Shown here: piece by piece, positions 39,450 to 47,843 of the stretch
How positions within the stretch are numbered: position 1 is the stretch's first letter
How the letters are laid out: the number at the start of each line of letters is the position of its first letter
NCBI RefSeq assembly: GCF_001425045.1
Contig: NZ_LMDJ01000001.1
Span: 185,858-249,857, forward strand
Source: Massilia sp. Root351
GTDB lineage: Bacteria > Pseudomonadota > Gammaproteobacteria > Burkholderiales > Burkholderiaceae_D
Length of the DNA: 64,000 nt
Direction: 5' to 3'
Translations under genes and position numbers: made by a program
The notes under the pieces: generated by a model
Told to the model about the DNA's origin: nothing
What the model saw: only the letters and a program-made list of their open reading frames with translations
Databases searched by the model: none

Positions 39450-42400
39450 TTAAAACCTGTGCGTCAGCGTGAGCCTGAAGGAGCGCGGCTCGACGGGGTG
39501 GAAGTGGCGGTCTGCCACCCCTTCGGCCGCTTCGCCGGGCAGGCGCGAGACGTAGTAGTAATCGATGTCGCTGGCGCGCTTGTTGAACAGGTTGAACACG
39601 TCCAGTGCGAGGCTGGTGCCGGCGCCGAGCTTGTAGCCCACGCGCGCGTAGGCCAGCGCGCTCGAGGCCGAACGTACGCCATTGTCTTCGGCCAGCGGGC
39701 GCGGGCCGAAATAGCGCAGCTGCACGCCGCCGGACCAGCGCTGCACATCCGTCACCGTCACGCCGAACGAGGCCACCTTTTCCAGCGCGCCGGGTATGCG
39801 CCTGCCGGCCGGGTCGCTGTCGCGGTAGCGCGCGCGGGAGGCTGCCAGGTCCAGGTCGAACTGCAGCCAGGGCCGGGCCAGATAGTGGTTGTTCCATTCG
39901 ATGCCGCTGCGGCGGCTGGCGCGGCTGGCTTCGGTTTGGCCCGCGTCGCCGACAAACACCAGTTCCGAATCGAGGTCCAGCCGCCACAGCGCCAGGGAGC
40001 TTTGCAGGCCGGGCAGCAGTTCGCTGCGCAGTCCGGCTTCATAGCCGCGCGTGGCGGCCAGCGGCGTGGCCGGCTGGGACGGCGTGCCGCCGGCCTGGCC
40101 GCTTTGCGTTACGCCGCGCGCGTCGTTGCTGTGGAAACCCTTGCCGAAGTTGAGGAAGTACTCGGTGCGCGCCCAGGGGCCGAAGATCAGCGACAGCTTG
40201 GGCGAGACGATACCGCCGGACGCCTGTTCGTTGCCGTTGCCGCCGGCGGCGCCACCGGACACCGCGAAGCGGTAGGCGTCGTAGCGCAGGCCTGCCACGG
40301 AGCGGAACGCCGGCAGCCACTGGGCCACGTTCTCGGCATACAGCGCGGCGCTGCTTTCTGCAACGCGGTCTTCGCGGATGGTGGCGGTGCGTTCGCGCCG
40401 TCGGGTGGCGTACAGCCCAACCGGCGACAGCTTGTCGTAGCGGCCTTGCGCGCCGATCCTGCTGCGCATCTCGACACCGTGCAGAGCATGCAGCCAGGTA
40501 TGGCTGGCGTCGAAGCCGGCCACGTTGCGGTGCTCGCTCTGGTTGAACTGGTCGCCCTGTCCGGAATCGGCCAGCAGGTAGGTGAAGTTGCTGTACAGGT
40601 CCAGGCTGGAACGGATGGCGTAGGCGCTCAGTTCGGAGCGGCTGGCGGCGCCGCGCCGGTGCAGCTGCCAGGACAGGCTGTAGCGCGCGCTGTCGCCGCC
40701 GTCGCTGGGATCCAGCGTGCCGTAGCGCCCTATCAGGCCCGCCTCGACGGCGCGCAGCGGCACCTGGTCGGTGGCGCTCCAGCGGTTGCGGTAGGCCATG
40801 GCGGTGAGGCTGTAGCCCTGGTCCGCCGTGCCGGCGCTGTAGCGCAGCACAGCGCTGTATTTGCGCACGCGCTCGGGCGTGTCCCAGGGGCCGTCGTTGC
40901 GGTTCGCTTCCAGCGCGTACAGCAGCTTGCCGTCGGGCGCCGCGCTGCCGGTGAGGGCGCCAGTGCCAGTGCCGATGCCGGTGCTGCCCGCCGCCATGGC
41001 GCGCCGGTAGCCGTTGCCGCCGATGGTGGCGCTGGCCATGGACGGCAGTTCGTCGGCCAGGCGGATGCGGGCCGTGCCGGCGGAGGCGAAGTCGCCCTCC
41101 TCGGAGAAATAGGGGCCTTTGCGGTAGTCGATGCGTTGCACCAGTTCCGGTATCAGGAAGTTCATGTCCGAATAGCCCTGGCCGTGCGCGTGGCTGCGCA
41201 TGTTGACCGGCATGCCGTCGATGAAGGTGGCGAAGTCGGTGCCGTGGTCGAGGTTGAACCCGCGCAGGAAATACTGGTTGGCTTTGCCGTCGCCGCTGTG
41301 CTGGGTGACGATCATGCCGGGCACGAATTCCAGCAGTTCGCCGGTGCGTAGCGCGGGCCTGCTGGCAATCAGGCTGGAGGTGATGCGGCCCTGGCTGGCC
41401 GCGTCCGATGTCCCGACGGCGTTGTCGTAGTGCCCCACGACCGCGACCACCAGGGGCGGCCCGGCGGCGAAGGCGCGTTCGCTGAACCACATGCTGGCTG
41501 CCGCGATGATGATCGTCGAACCGCCCGCCACCACCACGCGGCGGTAGAACCAGGTGGCGCGCATCAGGAAGGCCAGCGGCAGGAAGGCGGCCACGATGGC
41601 CAGCTGTCCCAGCTCGACGCCGGCATTGAAGCCCAGTAGTGCCAGCAGCAGCGACCCTTGCGGCAGCCCCAGGCCGCCCAGCACGCCGGCGAAGCCGAAG
41701 CCGTGGATCAGGCCGAAGGCGAAGGCGCCCGCCCAGCGCCGCGTGTGCACGAAGGGTCTGAGGTTGTTCAGTGCGGCGACGATCACCGAGGCGGCGATCA
41801 CGGATTCCACCAGCTGCGACGGCAGGGCGACCACGCCGAGCGCGGCCAGGCTGAGGGTAATGGAGTGCGCCAGCGTGAAGGCGCTGACTGTCTTCAATAC
41901 GTCGATGGCGGCCGCGCGGAAGTGGGGCGTTTCGCGCCAGGCACGCTCGCGCCAGACCAGCACGGACGGCAGCAGCAGCGACAGCAGGAACAGGATATGG
42001 TCGTAGCCGATCCAGATATGCCACACGCCGTGCTTCAGGTAGGCGCTGAACTGCGCCAGGCGGGAAGCTTGCGCAAGCTGCAGTACCTGCTCCGGCCGCT
42101 CGCTGCCGAAGATGGCGCTGCTGCTGTGCGCTGCGCCGCCGGCGGTGTGCTCCAGGCGCAGCAGGCCTTTGTGCTGCGGGTCGGTGTCGGCGAACAGCCG
42201 GTAGCCGATGCGCAGCGCCTCCGGGACGGCGGGGCAGTGGGCGCGAAAGCGCAGCACCGAGTAGGCGCCGTCGGTGTGATGGTCGATCAGCTGCTCGCCG
42301 GCGGTGACGGTGCAGGGCGCCGAAGCGGCGCCGCCGGCTGCCAGGCTGAGACGGGACAGCGCGTAGGCGGCGATTTGCGGGTGGCGCTCGCGCACTTCGT

Positions 42401-42656
42401 CCCAGGTGAGCTGGCCGTCGCCGTCGCTGTCGAGGCCCAGCGCATAGTCCAGGTCGCGCAGTGCGATGTCCCACTGGCCGTCGATCTGTTCGCCGCCGGT
42501 GCGCAAGGTGAGGTAGCTGTCGCTGGGCTTGTGGGCCTGTGCGGTGCCGGCCGGCAGCGCCAGCATGACTGCCAGGGTGGCCGCTAGTGCGGCTTTGATC
42601 GTGGCTGCGGCTGCGCGGCGCGGCAGCCGGCGCGCGGTGCGAAGGCGGCGCATCAT
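39450..42656 (-). CDS. HupE/UreJ-like membrane protein fused to a TonB-dependent receptor
   Basis: 1068 residues in one uninterrupted frame. Residues 1-41 are a signal peptide. Residues 42-190 form an extracytoplasmic domain with a perfect EF-hand loop (DSDGDGQLTWDE, 76-87). Residues 205-392 are HupE/UreJ-type helices with HGVWHIWIGYDH, FTLAHS and FGLIHGFGFAG (metal-transport histidines). The last helix is followed by SERAFAAGPP (392-401), a good signal-peptidase site after Ala397. From about 400 the protein is a full TonB receptor: plug (NQYFLRGFNLDHG) and a barrel ending in Phe. The two halves belong in different membranes, so cleavage is likely. Confidence 0.85.
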   Translation of the reverse strand: MMRRLRTARRLPRRAAAATIKAALAATLAVMLALPAGTAQAHKPSDSYLTLRTGGEQIDGQWDIALRDLDYALGLDSDGDGQLTWDEVRERHPQIAAYALSRLSLAAGGAASAPCTVTAGEQLIDHHTDGAYSVLRFRAHCPAVPEALRIGYRLFADTDPQHKGLLRLEHTAGGAAHSSSAIFGSERPEQVLQLAQASRLAQFSAYLKHGVWHIWIGYDHILFLLSLLLPSVLVWRERAWRETPHFRAAAIDVLKTVSAFTLAHSITLSLAALGVVALPSQLVESVIAASVIVAALNNLRPFVHTRRWAGAFAFGLIHGFGFAGVLGGLGLPQGSLLLALLGFNAGVELGQLAIVAAFLPLAFLMRATWFYRRVVVAGGSTIIIAAASMWFSERAFAAGPPLVVAVVGHYDNAVGTSDAASQGRITSSLIASRPALRTGELLEFVPGMIVTQHSGDGKANQYFLRGFNLDHGTDFATFIDGMPVNMRSHAHGQGYSDMNFLIPELVQRIDYRKGPYFSEEGDFASAGTARIRLADELPSMASATIGGNGYRRAMAAGSTGIGTGTGALTGSAAPDGKLLYALEANRNDGPWDTPERVRKYSAVLRYSAGTADQGYSLTAMAYRNRWSATDQVPLRAVEAGLIGRYGTLDPSDGGDSARYSLSWQLHRRGAASRSELSAYAIRSSLDLYSNFTYLLADSGQGDQFNQSEHRNVAGFDASHTWLHALHGVEMRSRIGAQGRYDKLSPVGLYATRRRERTATIREDRVAESSAALYAENVAQWLPAFRSVAGLRYDAYRFAVSGGAAGGNGNEQASGGIVSPKLSLIFGPWARTEYFLNFGKGFHSNDARGVTQSGQAGGTPSQPATPLAATRGYEAGLRSELLPGLQSSLALWRLDLDSELVFVGDAGQTEASRASRRSGIEWNNHYLARPWLQFDLDLAASRARYRDSDPAGRRIPGALEKVASFGVTVTDVQRWSGGVQLRYFGPRPLAEDNGVRSASSALAYARVGYKLGAGTSLALDVFNLFNKRASDIDYYYVSRLPGEAAEGVADRHFHPVEPRSFRLTLTHRF

Positions 42657-43939
42657 GGCCGGCTCCGCGCGGCGATGGCGATGGGCGTTGCGCCCGCCGG
42701 CATGGCAAGTTGAACGGCGAGCGGCTGGATGCTGCTGTCCTCCAGGCCGGTTTGCGCCAGCCAGGCCAGCGCGGGTGCCGCGGCGGCGCGGTCGTTCGCC
42801 TGCCGGGCCGCTTCAAGCAGGATGCGCAGGTCGGCCGGCTCTTTCTGCACCGCCCAGTTTTGCAGCGCCAGTGCCAGCGCGGCCCTGGCGTTGCCGCGCA
42901 GGTGCAGCTCGTAGCGGGCCTGTTCGCGCTGGTGCACGCTGTCGCCGCGCAGGGAGGCGGCGTCGAAGCGTGCCTGCAGTTCGCGCACGGCGTCGGCCAG
43001 CGCCGCTTGCCGCGCCGGGGAGGGCAGCGTGGCTTGGCTTTGCTTGAGCGCCAGCGCGTAGCGCAGCAGCAGGCCATCGATGCGGCGCTGTTCTTTGAGC
43101 AGCCCGGCCGCTTGGCCGGGCTGCCCGCGGTCCAGCAGAAAGTCGGCGTAGGCGCCTAGCAGGTAGCTGTCGCGCGGGGCCAGCTTGAGCGCGGCCAGGA
43201 AGCGCGCTTCAGCCAGGCGCGCGTCGCCGCGCCGGGCGGCCATTTCGGCCAGCTGGGTCAGCGTCCACGCCTGCATGGCGGGGTCGGCGCCGGCGCTGCG
43301 CTGCAAGGTGGTGGCGAGCAGCAGCTCGCTCTTGCGCAGTTGCCCGGTCAGGCCGGACACATTGGTCAGGCAGGTGATGCTGGCCAGCTCGCCCGCCAGC
43401 GCCGACAGGCGCGCGCAGCTGGCGGTGGCGGCGGCGTACTGTCCCAGTACCGTCTGCACGGTGGCGCGCGTGAGCCAGGCTTGCGCGTTCGCCGGCTCGG
43501 CCGCCGTCACCGCGTCCAGGTCCGTCATGGCCTCCGCGAAGTGGTGCGTGCCTTGCAGCAGCGTGGCGCGCAGTAGCCGCACGGCGGCGGGCGGCGCGGC
43601 CTGCTTCCACCACGGCGCCAGCGCCGCTTGCGCATAGCCGAAGTAGCGCGGGTCGGCCTCGCTGCGGCCGGCGGCGATGTAGCGCTGCGCCAGGGCGGCG
43701 GCCAGCTGCACGTCTGCCGGTGCGGCGGCCAGCTGCAGCCGCATGCGGCGCAGTTCCTGCTGCTGCGGGTCGGCGCGGCGCGGCAGGGTTTCGATCACGT
43801 CCGCGCCCGAGCGCGGCAGGTAGGGCGCCGCCAGCGCCGGCGGCGCCTGCAGCGCAACGATGGCGGCGAAAGCGGCTGCCATCAGAAAGGGCGCCATGAC
43901 CGCCGTGCTGGCGGGCAGGATGGAGCGAGTCTTGTGCAT
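42653..43939 (-). CDS. Exported tetratricopeptide-repeat protein
   Basis: 428 residues with a signal peptide (AAAFAAIVALQAPPALAAPY). The body is helical with repeated TPR-like units (ALAQRYIAAGRSEADPRYFG, AWTLTQLAEMAARRGDARLA, SYLLGAYADFLLDRGQPGQA). Its stop overlaps the start of the HupE-TonB receptor gene by 4 bases, so translation is coupled. Probably a periplasmic scaffold for that transporter. Specific ligand unknown. Confidence 0.8.
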   Translation of the reverse strand: MHKTRSILPASTAVMAPFLMAAAFAAIVALQAPPALAAPYLPRSGADVIETLPRRADPQQQELRRMRLQLAAAPADVQLAAALAQRYIAAGRSEADPRYFGYAQAALAPWWKQAAPPAAVRLLRATLLQGTHHFAEAMTDLDAVTAAEPANAQAWLTRATVQTVLGQYAAATASCARLSALAGELASITCLTNVSGLTGQLRKSELLLATTLQRSAGADPAMQAWTLTQLAEMAARRGDARLAEARFLAALKLAPRDSYLLGAYADFLLDRGQPGQAAGLLKEQRRIDGLLLRYALALKQSQATLPSPARQAALADAVRELQARFDAASLRGDSVHQREQARYELHLRGNARAALALALQNWAVQKEPADLRILLEAARQANDRAAAAPALAWLAQTGLEDSSIQPLAVQLAMPAGATPIAIAARSRP

Positions 43940-44004
43940 GGTATTGCATCCAATGAGAGCCCTGCACCGGACGGGGTTGCGGTACGGCGCAGGGCGTTGC
44001 CGGC

Positions 44005-44253
44005 CTACTCGGCCGGTTCGCTGTTTTCCGGCGTGGTAACTGCCACGCCGTCGATCGCCGCTGGTTCCTTGTCCTCGGGGCTGGCGCCGATGAGGGCCAG
44101 CACAGCGGAATAGAAGGCGTCGGCCATGGTGACCGGCGGCGGCGGCGCCACCACCGGCGCGGCGGGGGTGCCGCCGCCGGAGCCGCCGCAGCCTCCCAGC
44201 AGCAGGGCCAATGCAAGCGGTGCGAGCGTTGTAACGCGGATGGGCGTTTTCAT
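44005..44253 (-). CDS. Small lipoprotein
   Basis: 82 residues. The signal ends LALALLLGGC, a strong lipobox, followed by a Gly/Pro-rich linker and an acidic tail. ATG 44253 is chosen because it precedes the signal; the longer frame from 44406 lies in the neighbouring gene. It sits between the DUF4331 and TPR genes in the same operon and is probably an envelope partner. Confidence 0.75.
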   Translation of the reverse strand: MKTPIRVTTLAPLALALLLGGCGGSGGGTPAAPVVAPPPPVTMADAFYSAVLALIGASPEDKEPAAIDGVAVTTPENSEPAE

Positions 44254-44261
44254 GGCGCCTC

Positions 44262-45764
44262 CTATTTCTGCGGAGAGCCGGCCAGCGGCGTCTTCAGGTA
44301 AGGGAAGCCGGCCGTGACGAAGGTTTCGTCCAGGAAGGCGCCGTCGGTGAAGCGCAGCGCCCCGGCCGGAGCGTCGGCCGGGGTGCAGCCCAGGTTCAGG
44401 GTGCACAGCTTGCCCATCATCACGCGCAGCGCGATGTCGACCACGTCGTCCCCGGGGCGGCGGCCGTTGGGGAAGCCGGCGTTGTCGCCGTCGATCACGC
44501 CCAGGCGCTTTTGCGCCCCGCTCGGCGTGGGAGCGATCGCGGTGTTCAGGCGCAGCATCTCGGACGCGGTCACCGTGGCCGGCTGGTTCAGGCCTTTCAC
44601 GCCGGTCAGGAAGGCCGCCACCAGGTCGTTGCGCGGGAAGTTGGTGGGCGCCTTGGCGCCGGCGCTGCCGTACAGGATTTCAACCAGCGCCGGCAGCGTG
44701 GGGTTGGTCACGTAGTCGGCGAACTGGCCGTCGGCGGAAGGCTTGCTGTGGTTGAAGCGGTCCTTGTCCTTCAGGCCGATCACCACCTCGTTGACCAGCG
44801 GCGCGCCCAGGCGCGACACCTGGGTCCAGGCGCCGCCTTCTTTCGAAGAGCCCACCGCGCTGCCCGGCGTGGCGTTGAGGAGGCGGCCCTGGCGCATGCT
44901 GGCGGTGGTCCAGCCGCCGATGACGGGGTCGCCGCCGGTGGCGGAGGCGGTCAGGCAGTCGGCCGCCACCTCCAGTTCGATCGAGGTGACGTTCTTGAAC
45001 GCCAGGTCGTCGCGGGCGTTCTTCTCGGCGCTGGCCAGGAACTCCACCGCCGGCGCCTTGATGTTGATCAGGTCGAAGGTTTCGCCCAGGTTCACCACGA
45101 AGGGGTCCTTGCGCTGGCCCACAAACAGGCGCGCCGGCGTGCCGCAGCCGGGAATGTTGACCGCGTAGACGTGCTTGGCGGCGTAGCCGGCGTAGTCCGG
45201 AATGGTCTTGTTGCCAATGTTGTCGACCGGTTTGTCGAAGGTGCTGCCGCCGCCGGCCGCGTTGGTCAGCGCCGCGCGGCCGCCGCCACGGCGGTCGCCG
45301 CGCACCACGGACACACTGTAGGTTTCGCGCACATTGAGCCCGGCGGGGTTGACGTCGTTCACGGCGCCGCCGTTGATCACCAGCGGGATCGACACCTTCT
45401 TGCCGCCCACAGTGAGCTGGGTGTCCTTGTTGGTGCTGCTGAAACGGAACTGGAAGGTCAGGTCTTCCCTGGCGTCGCCGTTGTTGTCGATGTGGATCTC
45501 GTACAACGCGTCCGGGTCCATGGCGAAGTAGTTTGGGCCGCCGTAGGCGTCCTGCAGCGGCACGTAGTTGGCGATCAGGGTGACGAACTTTTCGCGGCCG
45601 GGCTCGTAGCTGCGGAACATATAGAAGTCGGTGGCGTCCACCTTGGGCTGTTTGGTAATGAAAGGCGCTTCCCTGTGGCTGGACGCGAACGCTTGCGGCG
45701 CCAGTGCCAGGGCGACCAGGTTGCCGATCAACCAGGGTCTGAGGTGCAGTCTGCTATTTGCCAT
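44262..45764 (-). CDS. Exported DUF4331 protein
   Basis: 500 residues with a signal peptide. The DUF4331 signature SSHREAPFITKQPKVDATDF and FYMFRSYEPGREKF is present at the mature N-terminus, with a conserved DPDALYEIHIDNNGDAREDL stretch. The family is secreted and of unknown function, often encoded beside ECF sigma factors and TPR or HupE-type genes. It is the first gene of the operon leading to the HupE-TonB fusion. ATG 45764 is preferred over 45806. Confidence 0.9.
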   Translation of the reverse strand: MANSRLHLRPWLIGNLVALALAPQAFASSHREAPFITKQPKVDATDFYMFRSYEPGREKFVTLIANYVPLQDAYGGPNYFAMDPDALYEIHIDNNGDAREDLTFQFRFSSTNKDTQLTVGGKKVSIPLVINGGAVNDVNPAGLNVRETYSVSVVRGDRRGGGRAALTNAAGGGSTFDKPVDNIGNKTIPDYAGYAAKHVYAVNIPGCGTPARLFVGQRKDPFVVNLGETFDLINIKAPAVEFLASAEKNARDDLAFKNVTSIELEVAADCLTASATGGDPVIGGWTTASMRQGRLLNATPGSAVGSSKEGGAWTQVSRLGAPLVNEVVIGLKDKDRFNHSKPSADGQFADYVTNPTLPALVEILYGSAGAKAPTNFPRNDLVAAFLTGVKGLNQPATVTASEMLRLNTAIAPTPSGAQKRLGVIDGDNAGFPNGRRPGDDVVDIALRVMMGKLCTLNLGCTPADAPAGALRFTDGAFLDETFVTAGFPYLKTPLAGSPQK

Positions 45765-45924
45765 GCTAGTTCCCCTTTTGTCATGTGGTGTGGAGGTGCT
45801 GCACACGCATATACGTCAGGGGCGCCGGATCGGTTTCAGGAAAACGCGAATTTAGCGGCGACACCGCGGCCATTGTTCAATACAATCGAGTTCGACCTGA
45901 CAGTAGCGGGGAGGCGCTTCGCTC

Positions 45925-47778
45925 ATGCGCGCACGAGAGCAGCTTTTCACAAGCAACCCAGCCCTGGGACCGGATACCGGACCAGCCGCGCGCGCGCGGG
46001 GCTGGTGGCCGTTGGGCTTGCTGGCGGTGCTGCTGGCGGGCGCGCTGCTCTACCTGTTCCTGCAGGACAGGCGCAGCGCGGCCTCGGATTATTACGAGAA
46101 CGTGGCCCTGCTGCGCCAGATCAAGGAGCTGGACGCCACCTGGGAGGCCGACGTGCTGAAGGCCCGGCTGGGCATGAAACAGGACGGTGAAGCGCTGGCG
46201 GCCACACTGCACGAGCTGGACCGCTTGCCCAAGCTGTTGCGTATCCCCCCGGCCGGCCAATCCGGTTCCGGCGCGCTGGACGCCAGCGTGGCGGCGCTGC
46301 GGAGCGCGCTGACGCACAAGGCCGGGCTGATTGCGCAGTTCCAGGTCCATAACGATGCACTGCGCAATGCGCTGGCATTCCTGCCGCAGGCCACCGACGA
46401 ACTGGTGGAGCTGGGCGCCGACGGCGGCAGCGGCGCGGTGCGGCATGCCGGCGCGGCCGCCAACAAGGTGCTGCTGGCTACGCTGGTCTACAACGGCAGG
46501 CCCAGCGACGAAGCCTTTTTCGATATTGAACTGGCGCTGGCGGTGCTGTCCGCCGCCGCGCGGCCTCTGCCGCCGGCGCTGGCGCAGCGGCTGGAGCAGA
46601 TCGGCTTGCACGCGCGCACGGTGGTGCGCGAACGGCTCGCCGTGCGCGACCTGCTGTTGCGCGTCACGGCGGCGCCGGCGGCCGCGCATGCGGACCGCAT
46701 CAGCGCCATCCTCACCGCCGAGCATCAGCACAGTATCGCCAGGGTGCAGCAGCAGCGCCTGTATTTGCTGCTGCTGTCGGCCGCGCTGGCGGCGCTGCTG
46801 CTGTACGCGGCGCTGCGCCTGATCCGCAGCCATGCCATCATCCAGCGCGTCAACAGCGAGCTGCAGCAGGTCAACGAGGGGCTGGAGGCGGCGGTGCGCG
46901 AACGCACCGGCGAACTGCTGAGCGCCAACGGCCAGCTGCAGACCGAAATCGCCGAACGCAAGCAGCTCGAGGGGCGCCTGGTGCAGTCCGAGAAGCTGGC
47001 CTCGATCGGCCAGCTGGCGGCCGGCGTGGCGCACGAGATCAACAATCCGCTGGCCTTCCTGGGCGCCAACGCCGCCATGCTGGAGCAGTACCTGGCGCGC
47101 CTGTTCGAGATGCTGGCCATCTACCGGGACGCGGAGCAGGCCATGGCCGCCCAGCCCGAGCTGGCGGCCCGCCTGCGGCGCGAGCGCGAACGGCTGGAGC
47201 TGGACTATCTGCACGAGGACATCCCGGACATCCTGCGCGAATCGCGCCAGGGCATGGCGCGCGTCAGCAAGATTGTGCAGGCGCTGAAGGAGTTCGCGCG
47301 CAGCGACGCGCAGCAGCAGTGGGAACCGGCCGATCTGCATCGCTGCATCGACGCTACGCTGGAGCTGATCGCCAGCGACTTGCAGCAGAAGGCCGGCGTG
47401 GTCAAGCAATACGGCGCGCTGCCGGACATCGAATGCGTGCCCTCGCAGCTGAGCCAGGTGGTCATGCACCTGCTGCTGAACGCCTGCCAGGCCGTGGGCC
47501 CGCAGCGCGGCCGCATCACCATCCGCACCGGTACGCAAGACGGGCAGGCCTGGTTCGAAGTGGCCGACGACGGCTGCGGCATGGCGCCCGAGGTGGTGCC
47601 GCGCATATTCGATCCCTTCTTCACCACGCGCGACATCGGCCAGGGCACCGGCCTGGGCCTGGCGCTCTCCTACGGCATCGTGCAGCAGCACCGGGGGCGC
47701 ATCGATGTGCAATCCGCGCCGGGCGCGGGCAGCACCTTCCGTGTCACCTTGCCGCTACGGCGGGCGGAGGAAAGTTAG
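45925..47778 (+). CDS. Membrane sensor histidine kinase (DAHL-like periplasmic domain), copy 1
   Basis: 617 residues. TM1 (about 26-45), a roughly 240-residue helical periplasmic domain beginning DYYENVALLRQIKELD, TM2 (about 276-298), a coiled-coil linker and a kinase core: VAHEINNPLAFL (His370), a helical insert, N-box LLLNACQAVGP, and ADDGCGM / GTGLGLALSYG. It is paralogous along its whole length to the kinase at 54344. The periplasmic domain resembles the DAHL sensory domain. First gene of a long same-strand signalling run, divergent from the DUF4331 operon. Confidence 0.88.
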   Translation: MRAREQLFTSNPALGPDTGPAARARGWWPLGLLAVLLAGALLYLFLQDRRSAASDYYENVALLRQIKELDATWEADVLKARLGMKQDGEALAATLHELDRLPKLLRIPPAGQSGSGALDASVAALRSALTHKAGLIAQFQVHNDALRNALAFLPQATDELVELGADGGSGAVRHAGAAANKVLLATLVYNGRPSDEAFFDIELALAVLSAAARPLPPALAQRLEQIGLHARTVVRERLAVRDLLLRVTAAPAAAHADRISAILTAEHQHSIARVQQQRLYLLLLSAALAALLLYAALRLIRSHAIIQRVNSELQQVNEGLEAAVRERTGELLSANGQLQTEIAERKQLEGRLVQSEKLASIGQLAAGVAHEINNPLAFLGANAAMLEQYLARLFEMLAIYRDAEQAMAAQPELAARLRRERERLELDYLHEDIPDILRESRQGMARVSKIVQALKEFARSDAQQQWEPADLHRCIDATLELIASDLQQKAGVVKQYGALPDIECVPSQLSQVVMHLLLNACQAVGPQRGRITIRTGTQDGQAWFEVADDGCGMAPEVVPRIFDPFFTTRDIGQGTGLGLALSYGIVQQHRGRIDVQSAPGAGSTFRVTLPLRRAEES

Positions 47779-47843
47779 CGACGTGATGCCGGTTTTGCAA
47801 TAGAATCGAAGCGTCGTTTCCGCCAGCAGGAGGTGCACCGTCC

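Noticed and set aside
40039..43077. 1012-codon minus-strand frame overlapping the HupE-TonB and TPR genes
   Set aside because: Alternate-frame shadow; the HupE-TonB frame carries all family motifs.
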